DNA of 60,000 bases from Nymphaea colorata (taxonomy: Eukaryota > Streptophyta > Magnoliopsida > Nymphaeales > Nymphaeaceae): assembly GCF_008831285.2 (NCBI RefSeq), contig NC_045149.1, positions 8,894,417 through 8,954,416 on the forward strand, given 5' to 3'. The notes under the pieces are model-generated. The model made no database searches. It worked only from the letters and a program-made list of their open reading frames with translations, and was not told the DNA's origin. The position numbers and the translations under genes were made by a program. Shown one piece after another: positions 36,101 to 49,100 of the stretch (positions are counted from its first letter, which is position 1; every line of letters starts with the position of its first letter).

Positions 36101-37925
36101 CATTGATGTAAATGTCAGTATCTATTATCAAATGCTCCTAACAGACAGACATGGTGAAGCTTGAAAAATGAGATATGGATATTTGTATAGGTGTCCATGT
36201 GTTCAATATTAACTCTTAAATTGTTATGAAGTTTCAAACATGAAGAAACTAGAAAGTGATTTCACATGGACCTCTCTTTCCTTTCGTTTTTTATACAATT
36301 ATAAAAGGGAAGGAGGAGGTTGCACGTTGCTTCACTGCCATCTTCCTGCTCTTTATATACATAGTACATACAGAGGCAGTTGGACATACAATCAACTTGT
36401 GTTTCTTTATTCCTACATCTTACATTGTAGATCATAATTGGCAAACCTGGCAATCGCCTGAGTCGGATTGGGATCGTTTTCTTATTGGATCACAGGTTAG
36501 GACCCAAGCGATCCACATAATCTTTAATGGATCTATCTCTTTGTTGAAGATTGTGAACTTTGAGTTGAATATTATGCATATAAGCAACATCTCTCATGGT
36601 ATGAGTTTTCTTTAGATATTCCCAAGTCTTTTAAGCAGAATTTAATTTAGAAATCTGCCCACTAGTAGCATTGTCAACACAAGTCAATATCCATGTGATA
36701 ATCTTGTGATGACCTACACTCCATTCTTCTCATTTCTTATTATATTCAGCCACAACTTTCTCTTTTTCCGTTCCATCCAATTCCACAGCCCTTCCATTAA
36801 CAACTTTTGTTAAGACTAGTTGTGGTTCAATTTTTGTTCCATCAACTAGTCCCCAAAGGCTTTTACTATGAATGAAATGTTCCATAGTTCTAGCCCATTG
36901 GATATAGTTTGTTTAACGAAAGTTCGAGAAATGGAAGAGAAGAGACTTTGTCATCCATTGAGTACAAACAATAAGAAAAGTCCACTTACAAATTATGGAG
37001 AAGCTTACTGCCACGTGAAGAAAGCACCACCACGGGAAGAAAATTACAGCAACAATAGAAAAACAGTCACAATTTCAGCAGCCACGGAAGCTTGATATGA
37101 TAAGCTCAAACCCGTCACGAAGATCACCTCGAACCCACAAGAAATAATTGCCAAGAACCAGCAAGAAGAATAGCACCTTCTTGAACCAAACCGCAGCCAG
37201 CAAAATATCAAACACTTAGTGTGCTTCACAGCTCCAAAGAGACAGTACGAGCTGATTCTTCAATATTTGAAAGGCAGCAAGTCGAAGAACCAAAACCTGT
37301 CTCTGAAACCATGTAAATCAGGCCCAAAACTTGACAAGGTAACTACTTCAAGAAATAAACTCTTGTGGCTTTCAACAACTTCAATAAGTAACACACAATA
37401 AACCTCAGCCTTGAGGAAAAGAAAACATATATATTAAACCCAATAAGATATACAAGAAGAGGCTAAAAAGCCATAGCAAAACAAGGGACAACAGTCCCTT
37501 ATTTATAGTACAAGCCATAGCAAAACAAGGGACAACAGTCCCTTATTTATAGTACAAGGAAAGGAAGAGAGGAAGAAGGGGGATGGCTGTTGGGCCATCT
37601 CCAACGGCTAGAAATCTAGCCGTTGGAGACTGGTCCAACAGCTAGTTCTCCCCTTTAATAATAAAAATGGTGTAAACAAAAGAAAAGAAAAAGTACAAAA
37701 AGAAATAGAAAATTGCAAACATGACCTAGGTACCTTTAACTGTACACACATATATATATAAGACATATACTAGCACACTAATATATGTAATATACATACA
37801 TATAGATATATATATATAGATAGGAATACATACATTCTAACATGATCACTTATTTGGATGGTTTTAGAGAGTGGGAACACGGACACAAAAATTGGGACGC
37901 ACCATCAGGTATCTCTATCTGTACG

Positions 37926-37964
<39 letters not shown>

Positions 37965-38317
37965 TATACAGGAAAATTGGCATATGTCAGACCACTTAGC
38001 GCAGGGTTAAAATTCATGCCTCTTAAATTCTTGTTAAAATATATTTTAAATTAAAATATGAACATTTTATAATATTTATGAACACTAATTTGACATAAAA
38101 TAAATTTTAATCCAAGTTGTTTTTATAAAAGCCATTCATTTTTCTACTGCTCTATATATATATATATATATTGTATGAGTGTGTTTGTGGATAGAGAGAT
38201 GGAAATCATGGAATGGCATGTATATAATTCTATGAAGTGAGCACCATCAACTAATCAACTATACTAATCTCAGCCATTGGATTATTTTAGATCTATGGCT
38301 ATGAATGTTTTAAAACT

Positions 38318-38362
<45 letters not shown>

Positions 38363-41300
38363 TGAGTGTGTTTGTGGATAGAGAGATGGAAATCATGGAA
38401 TGGCATGTATATAATTCTACGAAGTGAGCACCATCAACTAATCAACTATACTAATCTCAGCCATTGGATTATTTTAGATCTATGGCTATGAATGTTTTAA
38501 AACTCGGTGACTCAGGACTAGACTCATTCGTTCTTGACTTATGACTTGGGAGGTCAACTCAGTGACTTGGCCAAGGTTTTGTTAACTATAGTGTTTAAAA
38601 GAAAAATAATATATAACTTGTCATTGAAATATAAAACAGTGGTAAAATGACTTGAATACATGTATAATTCATACCATCAAGTAATAACTAAGTTATATTA
38701 TCTATTTTGATAACAAGATCTATAATTGCATATTTCACAAAAAAAAAAACTGTGTGGCAAGAATCAATATACCAACGAAAATAAGTCAATAAAAATCAAC
38801 ATGTTTGTCAATATTATATAAAATTATAAATCCAAAAGTAAAAAGTCCAATGTCCTAAAATTTGAAATAAATACATCATACAAGAAGTTAAACCTAATTA
38901 TTTTTACCTTTTCATTCGTAATATGTAAATTTAATAAATGAAAAATAATTCTAAATTCTTATCATCTTTCAATAAGTTAGAAGATTCATGTCAAAAATTA
39001 AATAATTAAATCATTAGTGAACAAATGACCTTGTTAATTACAAAAATACAAAATTTATCACTGGTTTACACCGAGTCAAATGAGCTTTGGCCAAGTCAAA
39101 CCGAGTTTTGGCCGAGTTAGGCCGAGTCGTGACCGAGCCAGGCTGAGTCTTGGCCGTGTTTCAACAAAAAAAAAAACGAGTCCAGGACCGAGTCAACGAG
39201 TACACTCGGTGAATTTTGAAAAAACTGATGGCTATAAAGAATGCGAACTCAAGAAAAAAAAGCCAGTTGATAAAGGTGATGTTAGTTCATGATGTTAGGT
39301 GCATACAATTGCTCATATTTGGTGATGTTTGTATTCCTAAAATCATATGTGCATAGTAACTAATAGGACTAGTTACGCTTTTTATTGGTTCTACTGGTGC
39401 AGCTTGGAATGTGAGATGAGATGAAGCCATCCAACACACCAGGTCTTTTTCTTTCTATAGACCGTGTTTCTTAGTATAAAATATAAATGGTAGCCACTAT
39501 CTTTCTTCAGAAAAAAAAAGGTGAAAGATCAGATCCAGATCCACGACTTCATTTCTTAACAAGAAGGGGATCCAGAATGAGATAGAGAAGGGTTAATAGT
39601 TTCTTTTTCTGAGGAAAAATTCATTTGCTTTTCCTCAAATGGTAGAGTAGTTACTATTTACAGTAACCAATGTTTTTAAGGAAAAGATGTGAATCATCAG
39701 TTGACTTCATCTAAAAGGCCCGGATGACATTTTTAAGGCTACTTAACAACTTATACAACTTTTATTAGCTTCCATGAATGACAGCTCCATTCTCCATGTT
39801 TGGAGATTTCATATATCAAGGTTTATTCTGTCTTAAATGTCTAAATGTGTCAGTGCCTGAACATGTTCGACATCAATGCTTCATGGTTTAGAAGTGTCCA
39901 TGTGAAATCGGTGTTGACATATCTAATGAGAGCAGTTCTAAGAACATTTGCAAATACATTAACCTCCTTTTGGCGATGGGAATTAATGATCTTGTGTGCA
40001 TACTTGCCTGCTTGTGTTGCAATATTATAATACTTGAGTTCATTTTGTTTGCAACTGTGATTCTGAAGGCTGATTTATTTGCTCAGCAATTGATCTGTCT
40101 TTCTTTTACTTCCAATTATTCTTGTTTGAGAAAATTAGTTGAAATAAGTTCACTTTTTTTCTTGATATAAAATGCAGAAGTTTTGGATGGTTCAGATGCT
40201 AAAGATTCTGTTAGGGCCAATGTAGTTAAGCTGGCTCAGGCACACTTTCTAGAACGCTGCCCTAACCCTAATCCATCAATTGTTTCAAGCCCGGATACTA
40301 ATCCAAAAAAGAAGTTTGCACGTGGAGTTAAGGTGAACAAAAATGTTTGCAATATGTAAATATCTGAATATTCAATATTGTTTTTCTTTTCTGAGCTTGA
40401 GCGCTTCATGTTTTTGATATTTTGAAGTTCCTATTTTGGATGATAACTGATAATACATGTTAATTATATTTATGATACCTAACCATTTTATCTTAGGCTA
40501 TCATGAAGGGCTTGATATTTGTTATGCATCGCTAAAGGATAAACAATTTTTAAGCCAACTAAGGGGTTCCTTTTTCCTCAAAGTTAAATGCTTAGCTCTT
40601 GTCATAAAAGGATACAATTTTGATGCACTTTTAGGAGCATTTCAAGTTTTCTTGACCTTCTCAGATCGAGTAATTTTGTTTTTGCCTTGACCTATGGAAG
40701 AATTAATTCTTAGGATGGCGAGCCCTTTTGACTTATTGAGTGGTCTTCAGCAACGCTATGTGTCGTTGCTGCTATTGTTTAGTGCTTCACGACTTTTACT
40801 TTTCTCATATTGAAGAGACCTAAAGTGAATTGATGTTGATGATGGTATGTCTCCATTGAAATGATGTTACACATAAATTCTCAAGTTAACATTGTGACAC
40901 TGTGTTAGTATGGATGTAGATGTGCATTTTCAGGAATTTCCGTTTGGGTGTGGAAATGACATAGTGCCTTTAATTAGTAACACGTGAAAGAGTATTATAG
41001 TGTGGTCAACATTGTCAAACCTTGTCAGTGTGGATGCAGATCTGCATTTTCAAGAAATTTCCATGTGATGGATACACCAATGCATTTATTAAGGTAATTT
41101 TGTTTAGATCGTGACTGTTCCCCAGACCATATTGTTTTTTTTATTTACCCACTAGCTACATATGTTGGGGTTTGCTGGATCTAGTGATTTCCTCCCCTTC
41201 TCTTTCTGATGTTTGGAAAACTATAGTACATAAATGTGGAGATGTGCATTTTGACAAAATCTCCATTTGAAGGTATTGATACACATGTATATACACTTTT

Positions 41301-44300
41301 ATCTTACATCATGATTGTAAACAGACAATGCATTTTCCAGAAATTTTTATTTGGAGGCAATGACAGTTTCATCATCTTGGAATGAAGTGTAACTTGAACG
41401 TGGTTACAGTAATTTTTGCTGATTTTTTATTTCCTACCAGGCTATGGAGGAGATAGTGACTGATGAGCAGCTGGCTGTTGCAGCAGCCATTTGTTCAGAT
41501 TCTCAGCGGTTCTATTTTCCTATTCAAGGTGTTGGTGGTGCATCTGAAGTGATGGAGGATGAACAGCCAAGTGCAACAGTTGGACAAAAGGTTCACAAAC
41601 CATTGTGTCATGCAACTAATGGATTCTTTGCTGGTTGCTTCACTAAGAAGTTCTTCATTCCTTAGATTCTATGTCACATAGGTACGGGTACTGGTACGGG
41701 TATGGACCATTTTCAAAAAATTTGGGTGCGGGGGTACGGTCGTACACACACGCGAACATATATATATCTATATATATATATATATATACACACAAAATGA
41801 ATAACATATTCATAAATCATTATCCAAAACACAGTATGGAAGTAATTAACATACAAATACATCAGCTTTCTTGATTCTTTGTCGCATCATCAAGATTAGA
41901 AGGAGCAACAGGTCACACTTTTAAGATATATTGACATCGCTATGGTTATGGTTCACACTATTATCAAAGAGTCAAGTTATAGAGAAGGGATGAATTTTCG
42001 AAACATTGTATGGAAGATTTTAAATGAAAAGTTGTGAGGAACTATGTACAAAAAGGTTTAGAGTGAAAAAGGAAACAGGAAAAGTGAGGGGGGTTTTTAA
42101 TTTTCAACTCAAAAACCGGACAACTTTGGACAACTTTGGACCCGGTGCTGCGTTGACCGCACCTTTGCCGTACCCAGGGCCATACCCATACCCGTACCGT
42201 GCGGGTACTCCTCCTTAAGAGGAGTACCCATGTGACATAGCTTAGATTGCTTCCCTTTCTCAGGTTTCTCTTATGAATGTGCATTTGTAATACTATAATG
42301 CAGAAGACACATAATAAAATTTTGATTCTAGAACTGAAAGGCAGCTTACAAAACTTGGTTATGTTAAACTGGCCTGGTTAGTTCATGGATAACTTTATTA
42401 AGTTGTTCATTATTCCTAAACACAGAGCCATGAATTCAACCTGGTATGGACGCAAAAAGGTACTGAGTACAAAATCATGCTATCCATTCCTTCTTCAGAA
42501 ATGAAAATGTGTATCTGAAAGGAAATAACATGATGTCACCATAAGAATATTCTATATGTAGTCTAATTAAGTAATGAAATGTTTCAGAAAAAATAGACAG
42601 TCCATTTCCCTAATCTTACAAACTCTACCCGCATCCTTTTTTCCTTTTGCATGAAGGCAAAATTCGTTCTAGTTTCCCATATGTGCGCGTATGCATGCCA
42701 TACTGAGTGTAGGGAACCATGGTCATGGATGAAGAGAGAAGCCAAAAATTATGATGTCATTAACCCTACTCTGTAGTAAATATAGATTAGTTTGGTAGAA
42801 AACTTGCTTTTATTCAAGTTGTTTTTATAAGAATGTGGATTTTTCTATTATCAAAATGTTGATGCAATGAGAGCCATTCACATTTGCTTATTATAAAAAC
42901 ACTATTAAAGTCCAAACATGATCAACTTAATATGTTTTGCGTCAACCTATTCTTAAGACCATATCAGTAAGGTTAGATTGCAAAAAAAAAAAAAAACCTT
43001 AAACATCATATTTAAACAATCTGGATTTTGTCACTGACCTAGGTCTGGTTTCTATATATGGCAGACAAGCGATCTTTATTGAACTTGATTTAAGCTTCTC
43101 TCGTTATAATGTCTGCAATTTTTTTTATTTATTTATGTACTTGAAATGTTACTAAAAACATTTTATTAGAAGTTGATCATGCTTATGGATTAGTGTTCTT
43201 TCCATACATTATATTGGATGTTATTGAAGTATTTCCTACATGATTTTTGTGGTGTGTTATCTATAGCACATTTGCACATTGCCTTTTGATGGCAAGATAA
43301 CACATTGTCTTTTGATGGCATGCATGTTTGTAACAAGATAATTGGCCAATGAGAAATATCGTGGAAAGCAAAAAAATCTGACATCCATGCCAGCTGCTAT
43401 GCCATTTAACATCTCATCTGTGCCTGTAAGATGAAACTCTGAAAGCAGCCAGTCCTAGACTTAGAGCATGATATATTTTATTTATCATTAATTTCATTTC
43501 TGGAACCTCTGGAAACATTTTTAAAGTTGAATTATTTTCCTAACACGTCATTGTCATATAATATAGGTAACAATGCTGACTTGACTGTTTGTTTGAACAG
43601 CGCAAACATGTAGCGTTTGAGATGGATGCTGAAACTATGGCTTCTGTTTGTGAGAAGGAAGTACTTTGGCGTGCGAACTTTGATGAGTTCATTCGCTGCC
43701 TAAGAAATAAGGTTTTTCCTTTTTCTCTTTTTCTCTTTTTCTAGGCTTTACCAAAGACTTGACAACTAGAAATTTTTCTTATTAAGCTAGAATTAGCAGA
43801 CGACTTCTATGCTGGATTTCATTAGTCCTTGGATTGAACTGTTTTAAGTTTGAGAAATGTTGCGAATATGAGAGCGGTTTATGCAAGCGTCATTTTCATG
43901 TTGAATTTATTTCTGGGTGACTCGTAGTTGTAGGTTGCTGTTTTGACTTTGACTTTTGAGTACATGATTATCATGCCATTTTCCCTTTGAATGGATTTCT
44001 TAGTTGTATGTATGGTGCATCTTAGATGCATAACTTCATATCTCATTGTAATTGTATTGTGCGGCCAATGATAGGTAGCATGAGCGGTAATTCATTCATG
44101 GTCTGTTTTCTGCTTTTCCTTTTGACATCCTTTGCTTAGGTAACTGATCATCTATTAATCAGGTTCTGCTTGATTCCTTAGCTTGACCAGTGTTATTGTG
44201 ACATCTATTTGAGCAATATAAGGGAGAATTAAGAGTTATGCTAAACCTCCTGATGGATTGATTAGGGCATCTTTTATTCTATATCTGAAAATTACTAAGG

Positions 44301-46021
44301 AATTACTTATCTTGATTTGATGGATGTGAAGGAACATGTGCTAAATTTGTTGGTCTCGTGAAAGATTTACGAAATATTTTTCTAGACAGCAGATTTCTAA
44401 ACAATAGGTTCTGGAAGAAACTGGTATTAAAAGGGCATTGTCCAACGCAATTCATGAAATGGAACAAGGTCAGTTAAGACTTTTGATCTAGAGTAGGGGA
44501 AACCATTTCTAATGCAAATGAAAAAATGGACTGTTGTATCCAATAGTCCCTCTCCACCAAGTATTCCTAGTTCCACGACAGCTGTGTTCGCATTTGCCAT
44601 GATAACAAAGTAGAGGGGCATGCAATACTTGATGTGTTAAGTTTTTTGTTTTTCTTTTGTCATGTTCAACTGTATGTGCACAATCATGAGCAAACAAACA
44701 AATAATATAAATGGTGTAGGTTAAGGGGAAGTTCTCAAGGAGCTATGGTCATCATAGAGTAGTTTCAGACTTTAAAAATATCTATTTTCTTTTGCATTTA
44801 ATTAAGATTAATTACAAAGTCAACTTTATTGTTCATAATATCAAATCAACGTGAGGAAAAAAATGCTAGTCTTCTAGGTGACTCCATGTCACTAATAATT
44901 AAAGTCAGCTCCCGACTGCCAAACAAAGATGAGTGTCTTTATGTCTTATTTTTTTATATAATATAGGGCCTTAAGAAAAAGGTATTCACTGTTCGAAGCA
45001 GACTGCCCACTGAGGATTTGCATAAGCCAAACAAAATTCGATGAAGTAAACATGTTACTTACGTCTTTTTAGTCTTTTTGCCTCAGTTGCCTTTGAAGGT
45101 ACTAAAGCAAGAGATTTTGGGTCTTCCGTCTATCGGTCAGACCTTATGTCTGTTACCACAGAAGACAAATTCCTGTATTTGTAGAATTTAAGGTCCATAT
45201 CAAGCACTACTTAGTTCTGAAAGGTTGCTAATATTTGTTTTGATGGAAAAATGATAAAGCACTGAAAATATTTCCTCGTTGTTCTCTACTTGTAATTTTG
45301 TGTCCATGTGTAATTGCATTGGGTGGTGTCACTGGAGAGATGCCTTATGACCTGGGTGTAGACTCATCTCAATAGAAGCTAACCAACCTGCAATTACTAC
45401 AAGTTGGTTTTATCTTCAAAATTTGCCATGTTTCCATGCCTGTCTTCTTTTCATTTTACACGTCTGTAATGTTGGCAGTAACTAGCATGAAAAATTTTAC
45501 ATTTTCTAGGCTTGTGTGGGAAGTATAAGACGACGATTGGATGTTGGTGCTGGCACCATCTTAGAAGCTGTTTTGGAGGCAACGAGGCTTTCGGAAGAAA
45601 ATCTCAAAATTGAGCGTACTGGTGAGATTTAGTCATTCATGGGAAGACTTTGCTACTTTATTTTGCAGAAATGGCGAAGCAAAACTATCTTCTCCTGTTC
45701 CTCTTTCTTGTCTGTTGTTTTTGTCATGTTTCTATAATCCTTTGTGTAGGAATGCTGTATGCACCCAAGTGGAGTCCCTTACCTTATAGATTGCAGTTTA
45801 TATCCATAGCTTGCACTTATAGTATAGAGATGTCCAATGGGCCAAGTGAAAACATGGTCTGAATTGAGACATGCCTAAAGGGCCATATTAGTTCTAAAAA
45901 TAACTAAGACGTACCTAGAAATTACAAGCATACATGTGATTATAGTGCAAATCATTAATTTTAGAGACGAGTAGAGAAATTTCCTAGATAAATGTAATTT
46001 TGTCTCAAATAACCCAACAAA

Positions 46022-46111
<90 letters not shown>

Positions 46112-49100
46112 ACAACCCAACCCACTCTGGGGCTTGGGCCCCTGGTCCAGTGGATCTCAACCCACCCCTTAATAGTTTCGGTTCCAGCTCGAAAGGGCTA
46201 GGGACTAAGACAACTAACGACTTTAACAATCCTTGAAGATCTCCCACAATTTTCAATGTGGGACTAAACTTTTGGGGCATTACAATCTATCCCCCCTTAA
46301 GGCACATGCATCTGCACGTGTGGGAGTCTATGTCCAAGTGTTGAACTGTGCTCTAATACCACTGTAACAATCCGACCCACTCCTGGGCTCAGTCTCCTAA
46401 TTTGGTATATCTCAACTCGCTCCCTAACAGTTTCAATTCCAGCTCAAAAAAGGGTAAGAACCTGAAAAATGAACCACTTTAACAACCCCCTTTATAAGCC
46501 CTTGAAGATCTCTCACAATTTTTAATACTAGACTAAACTTTTGGGGTGTTACAGAGACAAATATATACAAAGGTTTAGAAGACACTAATAGACTAAAGAG
46601 CTTGTCATAGTTTTTAGCTAAGTAACACGGACTCATCAAAATGTTACCACACCTGAGTCGTGCCAGGTGCTGCAATAAACACATTGCTTTCTCTTCCATT
46701 GGATCATTGATAAAATCATAGTCTGTTAAACATTAATTGTTATTTTTGTCACTTATGAAAATTTCATTGCTAGTTTTATTGTTTGTAGACAATTTTATTT
46801 GTTTATATATATACACATACATATAAATATACTTTGCTGCACCCACACCCATGGTTTTTTTTAAAATTGCTGCATTTGCACCAACATTGGCACCTGCACC
46901 CCACACCTGTTGTGATGGGGCTTGTAATCTATCCAAACCAAAAAAAGTTTGGTTTATCATTAAAATTGGGCTCCCAATGCTTGTGTTCATAGCATAGGGC
47001 AGGATAACCATTGTCACACTCGCTCTCGCCTGTGAGTGCTGTATGGCTATCAAATGAATGATGTTTTATAGTCTCTTATGAACCCTTCCTGTTAGATGCA
47101 TATAGAAACTTTAGGACCATCTTCTTGTAGCCTGATCTGTCCATATATGGGTTTGTTGGACGCACATGGTTTTAGTGATTCTAACAGTTGTTCCATGAAG
47201 CCTATGTGTTCATCATGCAGTAAGTATAAAGGCCATCCTTGCTATAAAGTGTAATCCTCACTATGGTTCTCGTGATTTCAGTTACCAGGCTAATTATTTA
47301 TTTTAATCCAACCAATGCTCTTAGTTGTATCCTTTATTATTAAAACGTTCCTTGAATTTTTCTGTGATTTTGATCCTTCATCCTATGCATTTTTTTTACT
47401 TTGTTTCAGTGCTAGTTTTTTGTCACAATCTTCTTTTCCTGTTCAATTTCCTGATATTGTACATTGTATTTTTAGCTCCATTGTCAATAGATGCCATTTT
47501 GCAAGCTGTAAGGGAACATCCAGAAGGTCTTGCAATGACACGTGAGCATGTCAGAGCTGCCCTTGACCAAATTGGCCTTGTCTCTTGCAGTGGAGGGATA
47601 GAAGAATCCTACAGCATTAGTATCCAAGTATTGAAATCTTAAATTATTATTTCCAATTTTTCTTTGGAATTGATTATGTTGTAGAGATATTATTGAATTG
47701 TTTTGTATTTGAAACTTCCTCTTGACTGTGCTATAGACTTAAGAGACATCATTGAAGCTGCAAGAAATGATGAGGTGGTGTAAAGTAATTCATTATTTTA
47801 TTTCTTTTTAGACGTTATGTTGTTGTAATCTTCGTTCTCTGTTAGATAGTTTATTTTTTCTCATATGGCAGGTGGAATCAATTGTGTTGAAGCGACATGG
47901 AAGAGATAGCTATAGGATATTTCGGTTGTTATCGATGAAGGGCTGCTCATTTGATGTAAAAGAGGTTAGAACAACTTCAATATGTATGAGTTATGCACAG
48001 AAAGGAAGATTCACTACTGGAATTTGGAAACTGGAAAATGTTTGATAATATTTTGATTTTCATGCAGTTAATAATCATAGAGTTTTCTATGCCGAAGAAT
48101 ATCTGATGCTAGGGATCACCTGATACTAATGTTATAGCCTGCATGAGATGGTGCACTTTAGTTTCATAATACAACATCAGGAATCCTTTTTATGCTTTAG
48201 ATGGTGGAAGAGTGTGTATCTCTTTTTCTATTAGAGGATGGTAGAACAGTAATAATAGAGTGAGTTACATTTTGATTGCCTAATTTAATGGAGAATTGCA
48301 TGCAACTAACCTTTGGATGAGGCTCTTCAATTGAGCTGGTTTTAGATGCCTTATGCCTATAATGTCCAAAAGGAGTATATGTAATGCATGTGTGCTTTCT
48401 GTTACCTGCGCTTTCTGTGTCCATCACTGTTCATTGGACATTATTTTCTACTTTCTAGAGATGTTTCCTTTTTTGTTTTCATATTGTAAAATGTTTATCA
48501 GCATGCAGGTTCTGTATCATTCGCTGGTGTTTCTATTACATGTTCCCTTTTGCATGTGTTTTTTTACATACTTTCTAGAAGTTTTAGCTTGTATGAGTGG
48601 CGTTTTGTTTACTATTTCGTACTGCATAGCTCTGGTTGAGGTCAACTGCGTAGGTTCAGCATAGCGGTAGCACTTTTGGTTACATAGGACCAAATAAGAA
48701 CACAAGGGAAGTTAGCTTCCTCTAAAGGAAGAATTGCCACTTACATGGAAGGGAGCTTTCCTTCTCAAATAATCTGGCCTTGCCCACAAAGATTATGCGC
48801 TCAATTGATGAACCAAGTCAGCTGCAGAATTGGCTTCTAAGATACATTCTCTTCAATAGTAGGTAATGTCCCAACTGATGAAATAATCCAAAGAATGTGC
48901 ATCTACCACTGCTGAAACATCGTCAACAATTGTTAACATTTTTACGTGAAATGTGATGTTTGCCTTGAGATTTGACAGCATGAATAATTTATGCTTATCA
49001 GGGATTTGTTGAAAGCATGAAGCTTCACTCCTTAGCTATTTGTTTAGATTGTGCTTTTGGAGCCTGCTTTAATTCATGTAAGTTTCAGCTGTCATTAAGG

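Larger units (their letters stand above)
37312..37842 (-). mobile_element. 5' LTR of the truncated copia element, 531 bp
   Basis: Plus-strand termini are TGTAAATC and TCTAACA, giving TG...CA ends with a short TGTTAGA terminus on the minus strand. The primer site lies immediately inside the element. The LTR carries a duplicated 44-bp TATA unit and a 57-bp hairpin, listed separately. No matching second LTR is seen to the left, so target duplication cannot be tested. Confidence 0.8.

Noticed and set aside
45875-46280. Ile-Tyr and Ser-Leu repeat frames
   Set aside because: Artefacts of the (TA)n-(GA)n microsatellite. The same applies to frames at 4358-4594, 41671-41874 and 59755-60000.
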